From assembly GCA_964477115.1 (NCBI GenBank), contig CAYZCY010000018.1:1-30646 (forward strand): DNA of 30,646 bases, written 5' to 3'. The translations under genes were made by a program, and so were the position numbers. Position 1 is the stretch's first letter; the number at the start of each line of letters is the position of its first letter. This DNA comes from RGIG3135 sp964477115. GTDB taxonomy: Bacteria; Actinomycetota; Coriobacteriia; Coriobacteriales; Eggerthellaceae. Shown piece by piece: positions 15,143-23,200 of this stretch. The notes beneath the pieces were generated by a model that was not told the DNA's origin, ran no database searches, and saw only the letters and a list, made by a program, of their open reading frames with translations.

Positions 15143-16411
15143 ATGCAGGAAGAGAAACTTTATCCGTGGCGTTGGGCGATTCTCGTTGGCATGATGATCC
15201 TTCTCATCAGCCTTCAGTTCGCTTTCATCATTCCGGGCGGTGCTGCCGTCCTTGTCATGCAGACGTACCAGATCGAGCCCATGTGGTTCTCCATGATCAT
15301 GTCTATTCCGTACTTCTCCGGCGTTCTGTTCTGCATCGCTGGTGGCGTCCTTGCTGACCGCATCGGTTTGAACAAGGTCTTCGCTGTGGCCTTCATCATC
15401 GCCGCTCTCGGCGCTCTGGGCCGCTGCTTTGCAACCACCTACTGGCCGCTGTTCATCTCCAGCTTCTTCATGGGCATGGGCGTTGCTGCTCTTAATGCGA
15501 ACTCCGCGAAACTGCTGCGTCTTTGGTTCCCGGGCACCGCGAACTCCTTCGCCATGGGCTGCTATACCGCTGGTATGTCCGCAGGCGCCGCTCTCGCTCT
15601 GTTCGTCGGCTCCCGCTGCACCGCCGTCTCCCAGTGCTGGTGGCTCTCCTTCGCTCTTATCGTCGTCGGCCTTGTTGCATGGTTCGCCCTGTATCGCAAG
15701 CATCCTGACGGAGAGCACCAGGCAACTGAGCCGGTCGGCGAGTACATGAAGATCGTCGTCAAGAACAAGGACGTTTGGGCTGTCGCTATCGTCGCCTTCC
15801 TGGTCTTCGGTATGACCAACGTCAACGGTTCCTACATGGTTGCTGCAGTCACCACCCTCATGGGCGACCCGGCCATGACCGCGATCGCTGGCAACATGTC
15901 CACCATCAACACCGTCATCGCTTGCGTTGCTTCCATGATTCTCCCGGTTGTCTTCGCGAAGATGTTCAAGAACATGCGCGCTCCGTTCATCATCTGCCTC
16001 GCTGGCACCGCAGTTTGCTTCGCCGCCGTGTTCTTCTTCCCGTACGGCCCGATCACTTGGGTTCTGTTCTGCATCCAGCCGCTCTTCATGGCATGCGTCA
16101 TGCCCTTCACGAAGATGCTGCCCACCCTGCTTCCCTCCGTCAAGCCCGAGCACTACGGCGTCGCCGGCGGTATCCAGGCAACCCTGCAGAACTTCGGTAT
16201 GTTCCTGCTCGCATCCTACGTCATCTCCCCGCTGGCAATCGCTGTTACCGGTGCTGTTGACGGTCTCGTCTACTATCAGGGCGTCTATGTCGGCACCGCC
16301 ATCCTGTGCGTCGTCGCCATCGTGTCCCTGTTCCTGTTCAAGGACGTTCGCTCCAGCGTTGCTGGTAAGATCGAAGACGATATGGCTGCTGCAAAGGCTG
16401 CTCAGGAGTAA
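15143..16411 (+). CDS. MFS transporter of the molybdenum-enzyme operon
   Basis: 422 residues with 12 hydrophobic segments. LADRIGLNKVF (about 70-80) fits the helix 2-3 loop, and the central loop (about 190-205) is short and charged. The start at 15143 follows a near-perfect AGGAGG. It lies 178 bases after the ferredoxin subunit and shares the same strongly biased codon use, so it is probably expressed with the enzyme. It would import the substrate or exchange it for the product. It differs clearly in sequence from the MFS at 10601. It is followed by a terminator at 16452. Confidence 0.87.
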   Translation: MQEEKLYPWRWAILVGMMILLISLQFAFIIPGGAAVLVMQTYQIEPMWFSMIMSIPYFSGVLFCIAGGVLADRIGLNKVFAVAFIIAALGALGRCFATTYWPLFISSFFMGMGVAALNANSAKLLRLWFPGTANSFAMGCYTAGMSAGAALALFVGSRCTAVSQCWWLSFALIVVGLVAWFALYRKHPDGEHQATEPVGEYMKIVVKNKDVWAVAIVAFLVFGMTNVNGSYMVAAVTTLMGDPAMTAIAGNMSTINTVIACVASMILPVVFAKMFKNMRAPFIICLAGTAVCFAAVFFFPYGPITWVLFCIQPLFMACVMPFTKMLPTLLPSVKPEHYGVAGGIQATLQNFGMFLLASYVISPLAIAVTGAVDGLVYYQGVYVGTAILCVVAIVSLFLFKDVRSSVAGKIEDDMAAAKAAQE

Positions 16412-16451
16412 GATCCTCGCGGCAAGAGGTCGCAAGGTCTTTCAGATTGCG

Positions 16452-16486
16452 AGGAGCCCGTCGCCTGATTGGTGGCGGGCTCCTTT
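16452..16486 (+). terminator. Intrinsic terminator of the molybdenum-enzyme operon
   Basis: AGGAGCCCG (16452-16460) pairs perfectly with CGGGCTCCT (16476-16484), with some additional inner pairing, followed by TTTGCGTGGTGTTTGG. It begins 40 bases after the MFS stop. Confidence 0.65.
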
Positions 16487-16567
16487 GCGTGGTGTTTGGT
16501 GCGTCGATGGATGACGCGCTTTCAGCGCAATTGCGGGGCATCTAGGCTCGAGTGCGCACGGAGGTGC

Positions 16568-16597
16568 TTGAAGGGCGCGTTCGATCTTGGATATAAG
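16568..16597 (+). promoter_or_regulatory. Candidate promoter of the first zinc-ribbon gene
   Basis: A TTGAAG box (16568-16573) and TATAAG (16592-16597) are 18 bases apart. They lie about 90 bases before the GTG start at 16685 and after the terminator at 16452, so a separate transcript is plausible. Confidence 0.4.
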
Positions 16598-16684
16598 CCC
16601 CCTTGTCCCGCATGGGGTGTGAAAATGATATCGTTTCGAAGCTGGCTGTTCGGCCTGCCGTCTGATTAACAGGAGGAAGCTTTC

Positions 16685-16882
16685 GTGGGGGAGTGTCATT
16701 ATTGCTTTGATTGCGGAAGATGCCGTGGCGAGACGCCGCCGGCGGTTTACGTTCACCGCTGCCCTGCGTGCAGGCACGTCAATCCGCATGGTTCGAAAGA
16801 GTGTGAGCAGTGTGGCGAGTCTTTGCTTCTTGATCCGAATCGCGTGTATGCGAAGAAGCCTTCTTCAGCAGAGGGGAAGTAG
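16685..16882 (+). CDS. Small double zinc-ribbon protein
   Basis: 65 residues with nine cysteines: CHYCFDCGRC near the N-terminus and CPACRHVNPHGSKECEQCGE in the middle. The second is a complete zinc-ribbon with two CxxC knuckles; the first is irregular, with C-x2-C and C-x2-C overlapping. The start is GTG at 16685, preceded by CAGGAGGAAG. It shares no close neighbour on its message. Function is unknown; metal or cofactor handling, or nucleic acid or protein binding, are possible. Confidence 0.65.
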   Translation: MGECHYCFDCGRCRGETPPAVYVHRCPACRHVNPHGSKECEQCGESLLLDPNRVYAKKPSSAEGK

Positions 16883-17124
16883 GCTTTAGGCCCAAGAATC
16901 CGGGAGGATAGCCCTATGATCAGCAAGTCAGTTTCGCGGGGGCGCCTACGCAGCGCTTATCCTCTTCGCTAAATCCATCGCTAAGCCTACAAAAAGCACC
17001 GACATGCTTTGTAGGAAGTTCCGTAGGTCGCCTTTGACGCCGTCTTTAGAATTGTTAACGCATTATTAGCGCGTTGCGCCTGATCAGAGGCTGTTTGGCG
17101 CGACGCAGAGCAAGGAGGATTCCT

Positions 17125-17370
17125 ATGTGTTTTAGACCCGCAGACGCCTCTGCTGACGCAGGCGTCAACAAGTGCCCCGAGTGCGGCAAGGTTCTCCAGG
17201 CCATGGGCGGCATGGTCCTGAAGAAGTGCCCGTTCTGCAAGTGCGACTTCACCCCGTACCTCAACGGCGAGAAGCCGATTCCCGGCGCAGCTGCTCCCGC
17301 AGCTCCCGGCGCCCCGGCAGCTCCCGGCGCCCCGGCAGCTCCCGGCGCCCCGAAGCCGCCCGTAGCTTAA
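17125..17370 (+). CDS. Small zinc-ribbon protein with Ala-Pro-Gly repeat tail
   Basis: 81 residues. A zinc ribbon CPECGKV...KKCPFCKCD (two CxxC knuckles, about residues 17-41) is followed by a low-complexity tail of repeated GAPAAP units (about 56-77). The tail is encoded by three perfect 18-base repeats (17299-17352). The start at 17125 has AAGGAGG upstream and begins MCFRP. It lies after the other zinc-ribbon gene and ends before a strong terminator. The tail length may vary between strains through repeat slippage. Function is unknown. Confidence 0.7.
   Translation: MCFRPADASADAGVNKCPECGKVLQAMGGMVLKKCPFCKCDFTPYLNGEKPIPGAAAPAAPGAPAAPGAPAAPGAPKPPVA
17299..17352 (+). repeat. Three 18-base tandem repeats in zinc-ribbon gene
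   Basis: Three identical units GCAGCTCCCGGCGCCCCG at 17299-17316, 17317-17334 and 17335-17352. They keep the frame and encode an alternating Ala-Pro-Gly tail. A diverged unit precedes them. Confidence 0.9.
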
Positions 17371-17446
17371 GCTGCCCCTCGCTCAAGCCATTTGCGGTTT
17401 AATGTCGTAAGCGTGACGGCGCGTCCGTAGAGACGGATTCGCTTTG

Positions 17447-17478
17447 AGCTCCCTCGCGTTAGCGGGGGAGCTTTTTTT
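17447..17478 (+). terminator. Strong intrinsic terminator
   Basis: AGCTCCCTCGC (17447-17457) pairs with GCGGGGGAGCT (17462-17472), 11 bp including one G-T, with a 4-base loop and seven Ts. It ends the zinc-ribbon transcript. Confidence 0.9.
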
Positions 17479-17497
17479 GATGATGCGCCTCGCTCGT

Positions 17498-17679
17498 TGG
17501 TCAAAAAATCGACTTAGGCAGCGTTTTTGCGCGATTTTCCCCTGATTTGCGTTCGGGCTTTGTGCAGGCAAATAACGCACAGGCTTCTGATCAGGGGAAA
17601 CGTAAAACAGCTTTATGACAGCATTCGCTCAAAGAGCTGTTTCCCCTGATTTCTCCTGCCTAAGTCGATTTTTTGACCA
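17498..17679. repeat. 182-base palindromic element with perfect 24-base terminal inverted repeats
   Basis: The outer arms, 17498-17521 and 17656-17679, are perfect 24-base reverse complements (TGGTCAAAAAATCGACTTAG at the left end). Inside are three copies of one word: TTTCCCCTGAT near 17537 and again near 17640, and its complement ATCAGGGGAAA at 17590-17600. The middle copy can pair with either neighbour. AAACAGCT (17606-17613) and AGCTGTTT (17635-17642) strengthen the right-hand hairpin. There is no gene and no T run at the end. It could be a miniature non-autonomous mobile element, a structured RNA or a leader switch upstream of the phosphofructokinase gene. No target duplication is evident. 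Confidence 0.75.
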
Positions 17680-17845
17680 CTCCAAGCTGTTCGTTTCGCT
17701 TGCGCAAGGTGCGGCGACGGGTTGATGACCGAATTAATAGCTTTCGAAGGTCTTTTTGCGCGATTGGCTTTAGGTTGGTGCATGCCTTGCTCGAGGTTGG
17801 GTACAATCGCATACGTTATGAAGCAAACCAACAAGGAGGCCATCG

Positions 17846-19051
17846 ATGGGCAACTGCCTCGTCGCGCAGTCCGGCGGACCGACTGCTGTTATCAATGCGA
17901 GCCTGGCTGGCGTCATTCGCGCCAATCAGCTCAACCCCGTGTACGACCGCGTGTTCGGCGGCATTCACGGTATCGAGGGCGTGCTTGAAGACAAGCTCTA
18001 CGATCTGACCGATCTTTCCAGCCGCGACATCGACCTTTTGAAGCAGACGCCTTCTTCGGCGCTCGGCACCTGCCGCTATAAGCTCAAGCGCGGCAACGAT
18101 ACCGACTACAAGCGCCTTGTCGAGGTCATGGATGCTCACGACATCGACGTGATGTTCTACATCGGCGGCAATGACTCCATGGATACCGTCGACGCCCTTT
18201 CCGAGTGGGCCGAGGCCAACGGCGTGGCAAAGCGCTTCGTCGGCATTCCGAAGACGGTTGACAACGACCTCGTCCCCGTTGACCACTGCCCGGGCTTCCC
18301 GAGTGCCGCAAAGCTCGCCTGCCAGGTCACCCATGCAACTCGCATGGATTATGACGCCTACACGCGCTCCGAGGTCTTCGTCCTGGAAACCATGGGCCGC
18401 GATGCCGGCTGGTTGGCTGCAAGCTGCTGCCTTTCCGGTGACGTTGACCTGTTGGTCCTTCCCGAAATCGACTTCGACAAGGAGGCCTTCCTCGCCGAGG
18501 TGAAGAAGAAGATGGACGAGAAGAACGAATGCTACATTGTGGTCTCCGAGGGTGCTCACTACGCCGATGGCAGCTATCTTTCCGCAGGTGACTCCGCTAA
18601 CGACGGTTTTGCTCATGCGGTTCTCGGCGGTGCGGCCCTCACGCTCAAGCAGATGATCGTCGACGCGGGCATCGCGCCGCGCGGCGTGGTGCAGGACCTG
18701 TCCCGTGCCGCTCGCTCCTCCAATTTCGCGCAGAGCTTGGTCGACGTGACCGAGGCCTACGAGCTCGGCATGAGCGCCCACATGCGCTCTGCTGACGGCG
18801 CCTTCACCGGCCAGGTCGTCGGCGTGCGCCGCGAGGACCGTGACGGTCGCTACAACGCCACCTTCTTCGCCGGCCCCGCATCCGCGTTCGCCAACCACGT
18901 CAAGCACTTCCCGGTTGAGTGGATCCTGCCCAACTATCAGGGCATCACCCAAGAGGCGCTCGACTACCTGGCGCCGCTCATTGAGGGTGAGCCCAAGCTC
19001 ATCTACGAAAACGGCGTGCCTGCAACCATCGAGGCCTTCAATCGCCGCTAA
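17846..19051 (+). CDS. pfp: 6-phosphofructokinase, pyrophosphate-type signature
   Basis: 401 residues. The phosphofructokinase fold is clear: SGGPTAVINAS at 9-19, GGND at 107-110, PKTVDND at 135-141, and ETMGRDAGW for fructose 6-phosphate binding. ATP-dependent enzymes have Gly at the two deciding positions (GGDG and PGTxDND). Here they are Asp110 and Lys136, the known pattern of pyrophosphate-dependent enzymes, which work reversibly in glycolysis and gluconeogenesis. The cofactor call is therefore an inference from these residues. The start at 17846 has AAGGAGG five bases upstream. It is a single-gene unit ended by the terminator at 19077. Confidence 0.88.
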   Translation: MGNCLVAQSGGPTAVINASLAGVIRANQLNPVYDRVFGGIHGIEGVLEDKLYDLTDLSSRDIDLLKQTPSSALGTCRYKLKRGNDTDYKRLVEVMDAHDIDVMFYIGGNDSMDTVDALSEWAEANGVAKRFVGIPKTVDNDLVPVDHCPGFPSAAKLACQVTHATRMDYDAYTRSEVFVLETMGRDAGWLAASCCLSGDVDLLVLPEIDFDKEAFLAEVKKKMDEKNECYIVVSEGAHYADGSYLSAGDSANDGFAHAVLGGAALTLKQMIVDAGIAPRGVVQDLSRAARSSNFAQSLVDVTEAYELGMSAHMRSADGAFTGQVVGVRREDRDGRYNATFFAGPASAFANHVKHFPVEWILPNYQGITQEALDYLAPLIEGEPKLIYENGVPATIEAFNRR

Positions 19052-19076
19052 GCCGGCTGTCGAGATACCTTCACTG

Positions 19077-19104
19077 AGGGGTGGGCTTTCGCTCACCCCT
19101 TTTT
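19077..19104 (+). terminator. Intrinsic terminator of the phosphofructokinase gene
   Basis: AGGGGTGGGC (19077-19086) pairs with GCTCACCCCT (19091-19100), ten pairs including one G-T, with a 4-base loop and a run of five Ts. Confidence 0.85.
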
Positions 19105-19165
19105 CGTAGAGAAGGTAAGCGCTCCATGGTTCGCGCGGGCGATGGGGAAGGTAAGCCGAAGATAA

Positions 19166-19302
19166 GACGAAGGCGAAGAGTAAAGCCGCGATTCCGCAGC
19201 CGCATCAAATTTGAACCGTTTTGCGGCGATGGCCTTGCGGCGTGCTCTTCGCCTTCGGCATAAGGCGTCCATGACGTAACGGCTTAGCTTTTCGCCTTCG
19301 TC
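19166..19302. repeat. 137-base intergenic inverted-repeat element
   Basis: The 23-base end 19166-19188 (GACGAAGGCGAA...) matches the complement of 19280-19302 at 20 positions. An internal CTCTTCGCCTTCG (19245-19257) is a perfect 13-base complement of 19168-19180, so the left arm can pair with either of two partners. It lies between the phosphofructokinase terminator and the end of the convergent permease gene, and may act as that gene's 3' structure. Confidence 0.55.
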
Positions 19303-19313
19303 TCTGTCTGCGT

Positions 19314-20072
19314 TTACAAAACGAGCTCGATGAGCGTTTTCGCGAAGAACAGGACTAGAACCACCAGCATGATGGGCTTTACGGCGCCAGCGCCCTTGCC
19401 GTTGAACAGGCTCACGCCCATCCAAGCGCCCAGCATGTTGAATAGCCCCGCCACAATGCCGAGCAGAAGCCACACCTGCCCGTTGATCAGAAACACCACG
19501 AGAGCCGACACGTTGGTCGAAAGGTTCACTACCTTCGTTGCGCCTGCCGCCTGGTTGAGGGCCATGCCGGCGATAGAGGTGAAAGCCAGCATGAGGAAGG
19601 TGCCCGTTCCCGGGCCGTAGAAACCGTCGTAGACGCCAATTGCGAAGGCGACCACTAGGGAAAGCGTCAGCATACGGCCCGCGGAAGGAAGGATTTCTGG
19701 CGGTTCCATGCTTTTCGGACGCATGATGTAGGCGGCCGTCAGGGGTACGATGATCAGCATGATCCAACGCAGGGTTTCATCGCTGAAGGCGAGCGCCAGG
19801 TTTGCCCCGGCGGCAGATCCGGTGATGGCAACTCCCGCGCAGGGCAGCGCTAAGCGCCAGTTTACGAAACCCTGTTTGACGAAACGCCCCGTGGCTAATG
19901 CCGTACCCATGCAGGCCATCATCTTGTTGGTGGCAACGGCGACATGCGCGGGTACGCCTGCCATGAAGAAGGCGGGAAGCGATATCAATCCGCCGCCGCC
20001 CGCGATGGCGTCGACGAAGCCCGCTATCAGTGCAAGCGGGCACACTATGATGAAGGGAAGAAAGGATTCCAC
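19314..20072 (-). CDS. TauE/SafE (DUF81) family permease
   Basis: 252 residues with about eight hydrophobic segments. The N-terminus FVDAIAGGGGLISLPAFFMAG and the second half GVYDGFYGPGTGTFLMLAFT form the paired GGG-type repeats typical of the TauE/SafE/YfcA family. Members export or import sulfite, sulfonates or organic anions across the inner membrane; this one's substrate is unknown. The start is GTG at 20072, the only suitable start before the first helix, with no clear Shine-Dalgarno sequence. A TACAAT-type -10 can be read on the minus strand near 20116. It is divergent from the RecJ-RecQ gene. Confidence 0.85.
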   Translation of the reverse strand: MESFLPFIIVCPLALIAGFVDAIAGGGGLISLPAFFMAGVPAHVAVATNKMMACMGTALATGRFVKQGFVNWRLALPCAGVAITGSAAGANLALAFSDETLRWIMLIIVPLTAAYIMRPKSMEPPEILPSAGRMLTLSLVVAFAIGVYDGFYGPGTGTFLMLAFTSIAGMALNQAAGATKVVNLSTNVSALVVFLINGQVWLLLGIVAGLFNMLGAWMGVSLFNGKGAGAVKPIMLVVLVLFFAKTLIELVL

Positions 20073-20262
20073 TGTTAAGAAGCTTGTCTTTCCGTGTCGG
20101 TTTTGCGGTCGGACTATTGTATCCCTGCAAGCAGCTTTTGCCTTGATGATCTTGCTTTGACAACTCCAAGAGGAGGGTTCCTCTTGACGCTGCTGAATGA
20201 CACATCAGGATCTTTGTGCGAAAATTGACGGCGAAATAACTAAGCATGTGAGGTAATTGGCA

Positions 20263-23200
20263 ATGGCAGCGCAGTTCAAGGTTCGCACCGCACAGGGTGC
20301 GAAGGTCGCATATTTGCAGCGAGAGCTGAATCTTCCTCGATTTATCGCGAGCACCCTCGTCGCTCGCGGAATCGAGGATTTGGATTCTGCGCGCACATTC
20401 CTCAGCCCTTCCCTCGAGCGTGACTGGCTCAACCCTTACGACATCCCCGGTATGTCCGATGTGGCAGACGCCCTCGAAGACGCCGTTCGCAAACGCAAGC
20501 ACGTCGTGGTCTTCGGTGATTTTGACCTCGACGGCATATCGGCTACCACTGTTCTCACGCGCGGCTTGCGCGCGCTTGGAGGTAAGGCAACGCCCTTTAT
20601 TCCGCGCCGTTTCGACGAAGGCTACGGCATCACCGCTGCGGCATACGAGCGTATCAAGCCGCTTGAGCCCGAGCTTATCGTGACGGTTGACTGCGGTATC
20701 GCCTGCAAGCATGAGGTGTCGACCATCTTGTCCGATGGCATCGATGTTGTCATCACTGACCACCACGAAGCGGCCGATCTTGTGCCGCAGGGAGTTCCCG
20801 TGGCCGACCCCAAGATGGGGCAGGGCTGCGAGAGCTCCATACTTGCGGGTGTCGGCGTTGCCCTCAAGCTGGTTCAGGTGCTCGGAAGCCGCATGGGGTA
20901 TCCCCATCTGTGGCGCTCCTACACCGACTTCGCCACCTTGGGCACCGTTGCCGACCTCATGCCCATGCGCGGGGAAAACCGCGCGCTTGTGGCGGACGGC
21001 CTAGAGAAGATGAATGCCAATCCGCGGCCCTGCATTGCCGCGCTTTTGGGCACTACCGGCGTTGCGGGCAAACCTCTGACAGCTACCAACCTAAGCTTCT
21101 CCCTGATTCCGCGCCTCAACGCTGCGGGTCGCATGGGGGATGCCCAGATTGCCCTTGACCTTCTGATGAGCGACAGCTTCCCCGAGGCCTGCGCACTTGC
21201 CGAGCGCCTCGAATCCGTAAACGACCAGCGCCGCGCCATTGAAGCGGAGCTTTCCGAAATCGCAAAGGATCAGGCGGCTCGCATCTACCAAGGTCAACGC
21301 GCCTTGGTGGTGTCGGGTGAGGGCTGGCATGAGGGCGTGAAGGGTATCGTGGCAAGCCGCTTGGTCAACAGCTACGGCGTCCCCACGCTTCTGTTCACCA
21401 TTGATGGCGAAGAGGCCCGCGGTTCGGGTCGCAGCGTCGGTTCGGTCAACCTGTTTGCCGCCATCGAGTCGGTGGCAGATCTCACCACGCGCTTCGGCGG
21501 TCATGAGGCTGCAGTGGGCGTGACTCTACCCACCAGCAACATCCCCGAGTTCACGCGTCGCCTGTGCGCTTATATGGACGAGCTGCCAGATGATGACTTC
21601 CATCCCCTTATTGAGATCGATACTTGCGTCGAACTCGATGAGCTCACCTTAGACAATATCGCCAAGCTCGAGAACCTGGCTCCCTTTGGCCAGGAGAACC
21701 CCGTGCCCTGCTTCCTCGCACGCAACGTCACCCTTACCAACGCGCGTGCGGTTGGAGCCGACAAGAACCATTTTGCCTGCACATTGACCAACGGCCGTTA
21801 TTCGGTTGGCGGCATTATGTTTCACTGCTCGCAGATCGAAACCCTGCTGTATGCCGACACCCTGGTCGACGCCGCCTTCTCGGTTCAGATCGACGAATGG
21901 CGCGGTCGCCGTACGGTGAAGGCCATGCTCGAAGACGTCAGCCCCGCACGCATGTGCAATGCGCTCGAGGCCTGCCTTAACCCCGAGGCCGTGGGCCTGT
22001 TCTCGGGTTTGTTTGCAGAAGGTGACGAAGCTCTGCTCGCGCCGGGTGGGCGCAAGGCTGGCGGTCCTGAATGGTGTCGGGCCGCGCGCGACATCAATCG
22101 CCAGCGCTGGGCTATGCTGGCCGCCCAAAATCCCGCAGCTCTCGAGGATGCGGTCATCCGCGCCCTCATCGGGAACTTCGAGCCCCATCCCTCGCAGCGC
22201 ATGATCCTCGAGCGGCTCAAGGCCGACCAGTCCACCCTCGCCGTCATGGCAACGGGCCGCGGCAAGTCGCTGACCTTCCAGGTGCACGCTGCCTGGCGCG
22301 CCCTCGTAAAGGGTCAGGCAAGCCTGTTCGTATACCCCCTGCGTGCGCTCATCGCCGATCAGGCCTTCCGCATCTCGTCCACCTTGGAGGAGTTCGGCAT
22401 CACCTGCGCCGTCATTACCGGCGAGAGCATCCCCGAAGAGCGGGCCGAGGTGTACGAGGCCTTGGCGAAGGGAGCGCTCGACATCGTCATGACCACGCCC
22501 GAGTTTTTCTGCTACCACGTTTCAAGCTTTGCCGCCTGCGGCCGCATCGGTTTTGCGGTGGTTGACGAAGTCCATCATATCGGCATGTCCAAGGCGGGCC
22601 AGCGCCCTGCCTATGTCGAGCTCGGTCGAGCGCTGGCAAGCCTCGGCGAGCCCACCGTCCTTGCGGTAACGGCAACTGCCTCCGATGACGTGGCTCGCAT
22701 CATCGATTCCTCGCTGCCGCTTGACGAAGGCGTCTTCGACGAAACCTCGCGCGACAACCTCTTCGTCGATGACCAGCGCAACATCAAGAACCGCGATGAC
22801 TACCTGGCCTCCCTGGTTGCGACGGGTGAGAAAACGGTCATTTACGTCAACTCGCGCGAGCAGTCGGTGGCCCTTGCGCGCATCCTGCGCAGGCGCGTTC
22901 CCCAGATTGCGCCCCTCATCGGCTTCTATAACGCCGGCCTTACCCGGTTTGAGCGCAGCCGCATAGAGGAGCTGTTCCGCACGGATGCGCTCACGGTGCT
23001 GGTTGCCACCTCGGCCTTCGGAGAAGGCGTGGACATTCCCAACATCCGCCACGTGGTTCTCTACCACATGCCCTTCAACGAGATCGAGTTCAATCAGATG
23101 AGCGGTCGTGCCGGGCGCGATGGTCTTCCTGCTGTGGTGCACCTGCTCTACGGCCGTGGCGATATAGCCATAAACGAGCGTATTCTGGCAGAAATGACAC

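Larger units (their letters stand above)
17371..17845. other. Intergenic region before the phosphofructokinase gene
   Basis: This 475-base gap contains the terminator at 17447, the 182-base palindromic element at 17498-17679 and, near its end, a -10-like TACAAT at 17802-17807 (38 bases before the start codon) without a good -35. No gene is supported. Confidence 0.6.

Noticed and set aside
15125..16435. A 436-codon antisense frame over the second MFS gene
   Set aside because: The sense frame has a perfect ribosome site and clear MFS helices; the antisense frame is Asp/Glu/His-rich low complexity, typical of the reverse of a membrane protein.
17281..17355. Short tandem repeats considered as a CRISPR array
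   Set aside because: The 18-base units are adjacent with no spacers and lie in frame in a coding region.
17498..17679. Long inverted repeat considered as an insertion sequence
   Set aside because: There is no transposase gene inside and no clear target duplication; at most it is a non-autonomous element.
17816..19096. A 426-codon antisense frame over the phosphofructokinase
   Set aside because: The sense strand holds all the kinase motifs and a good start; the antisense frame has none.
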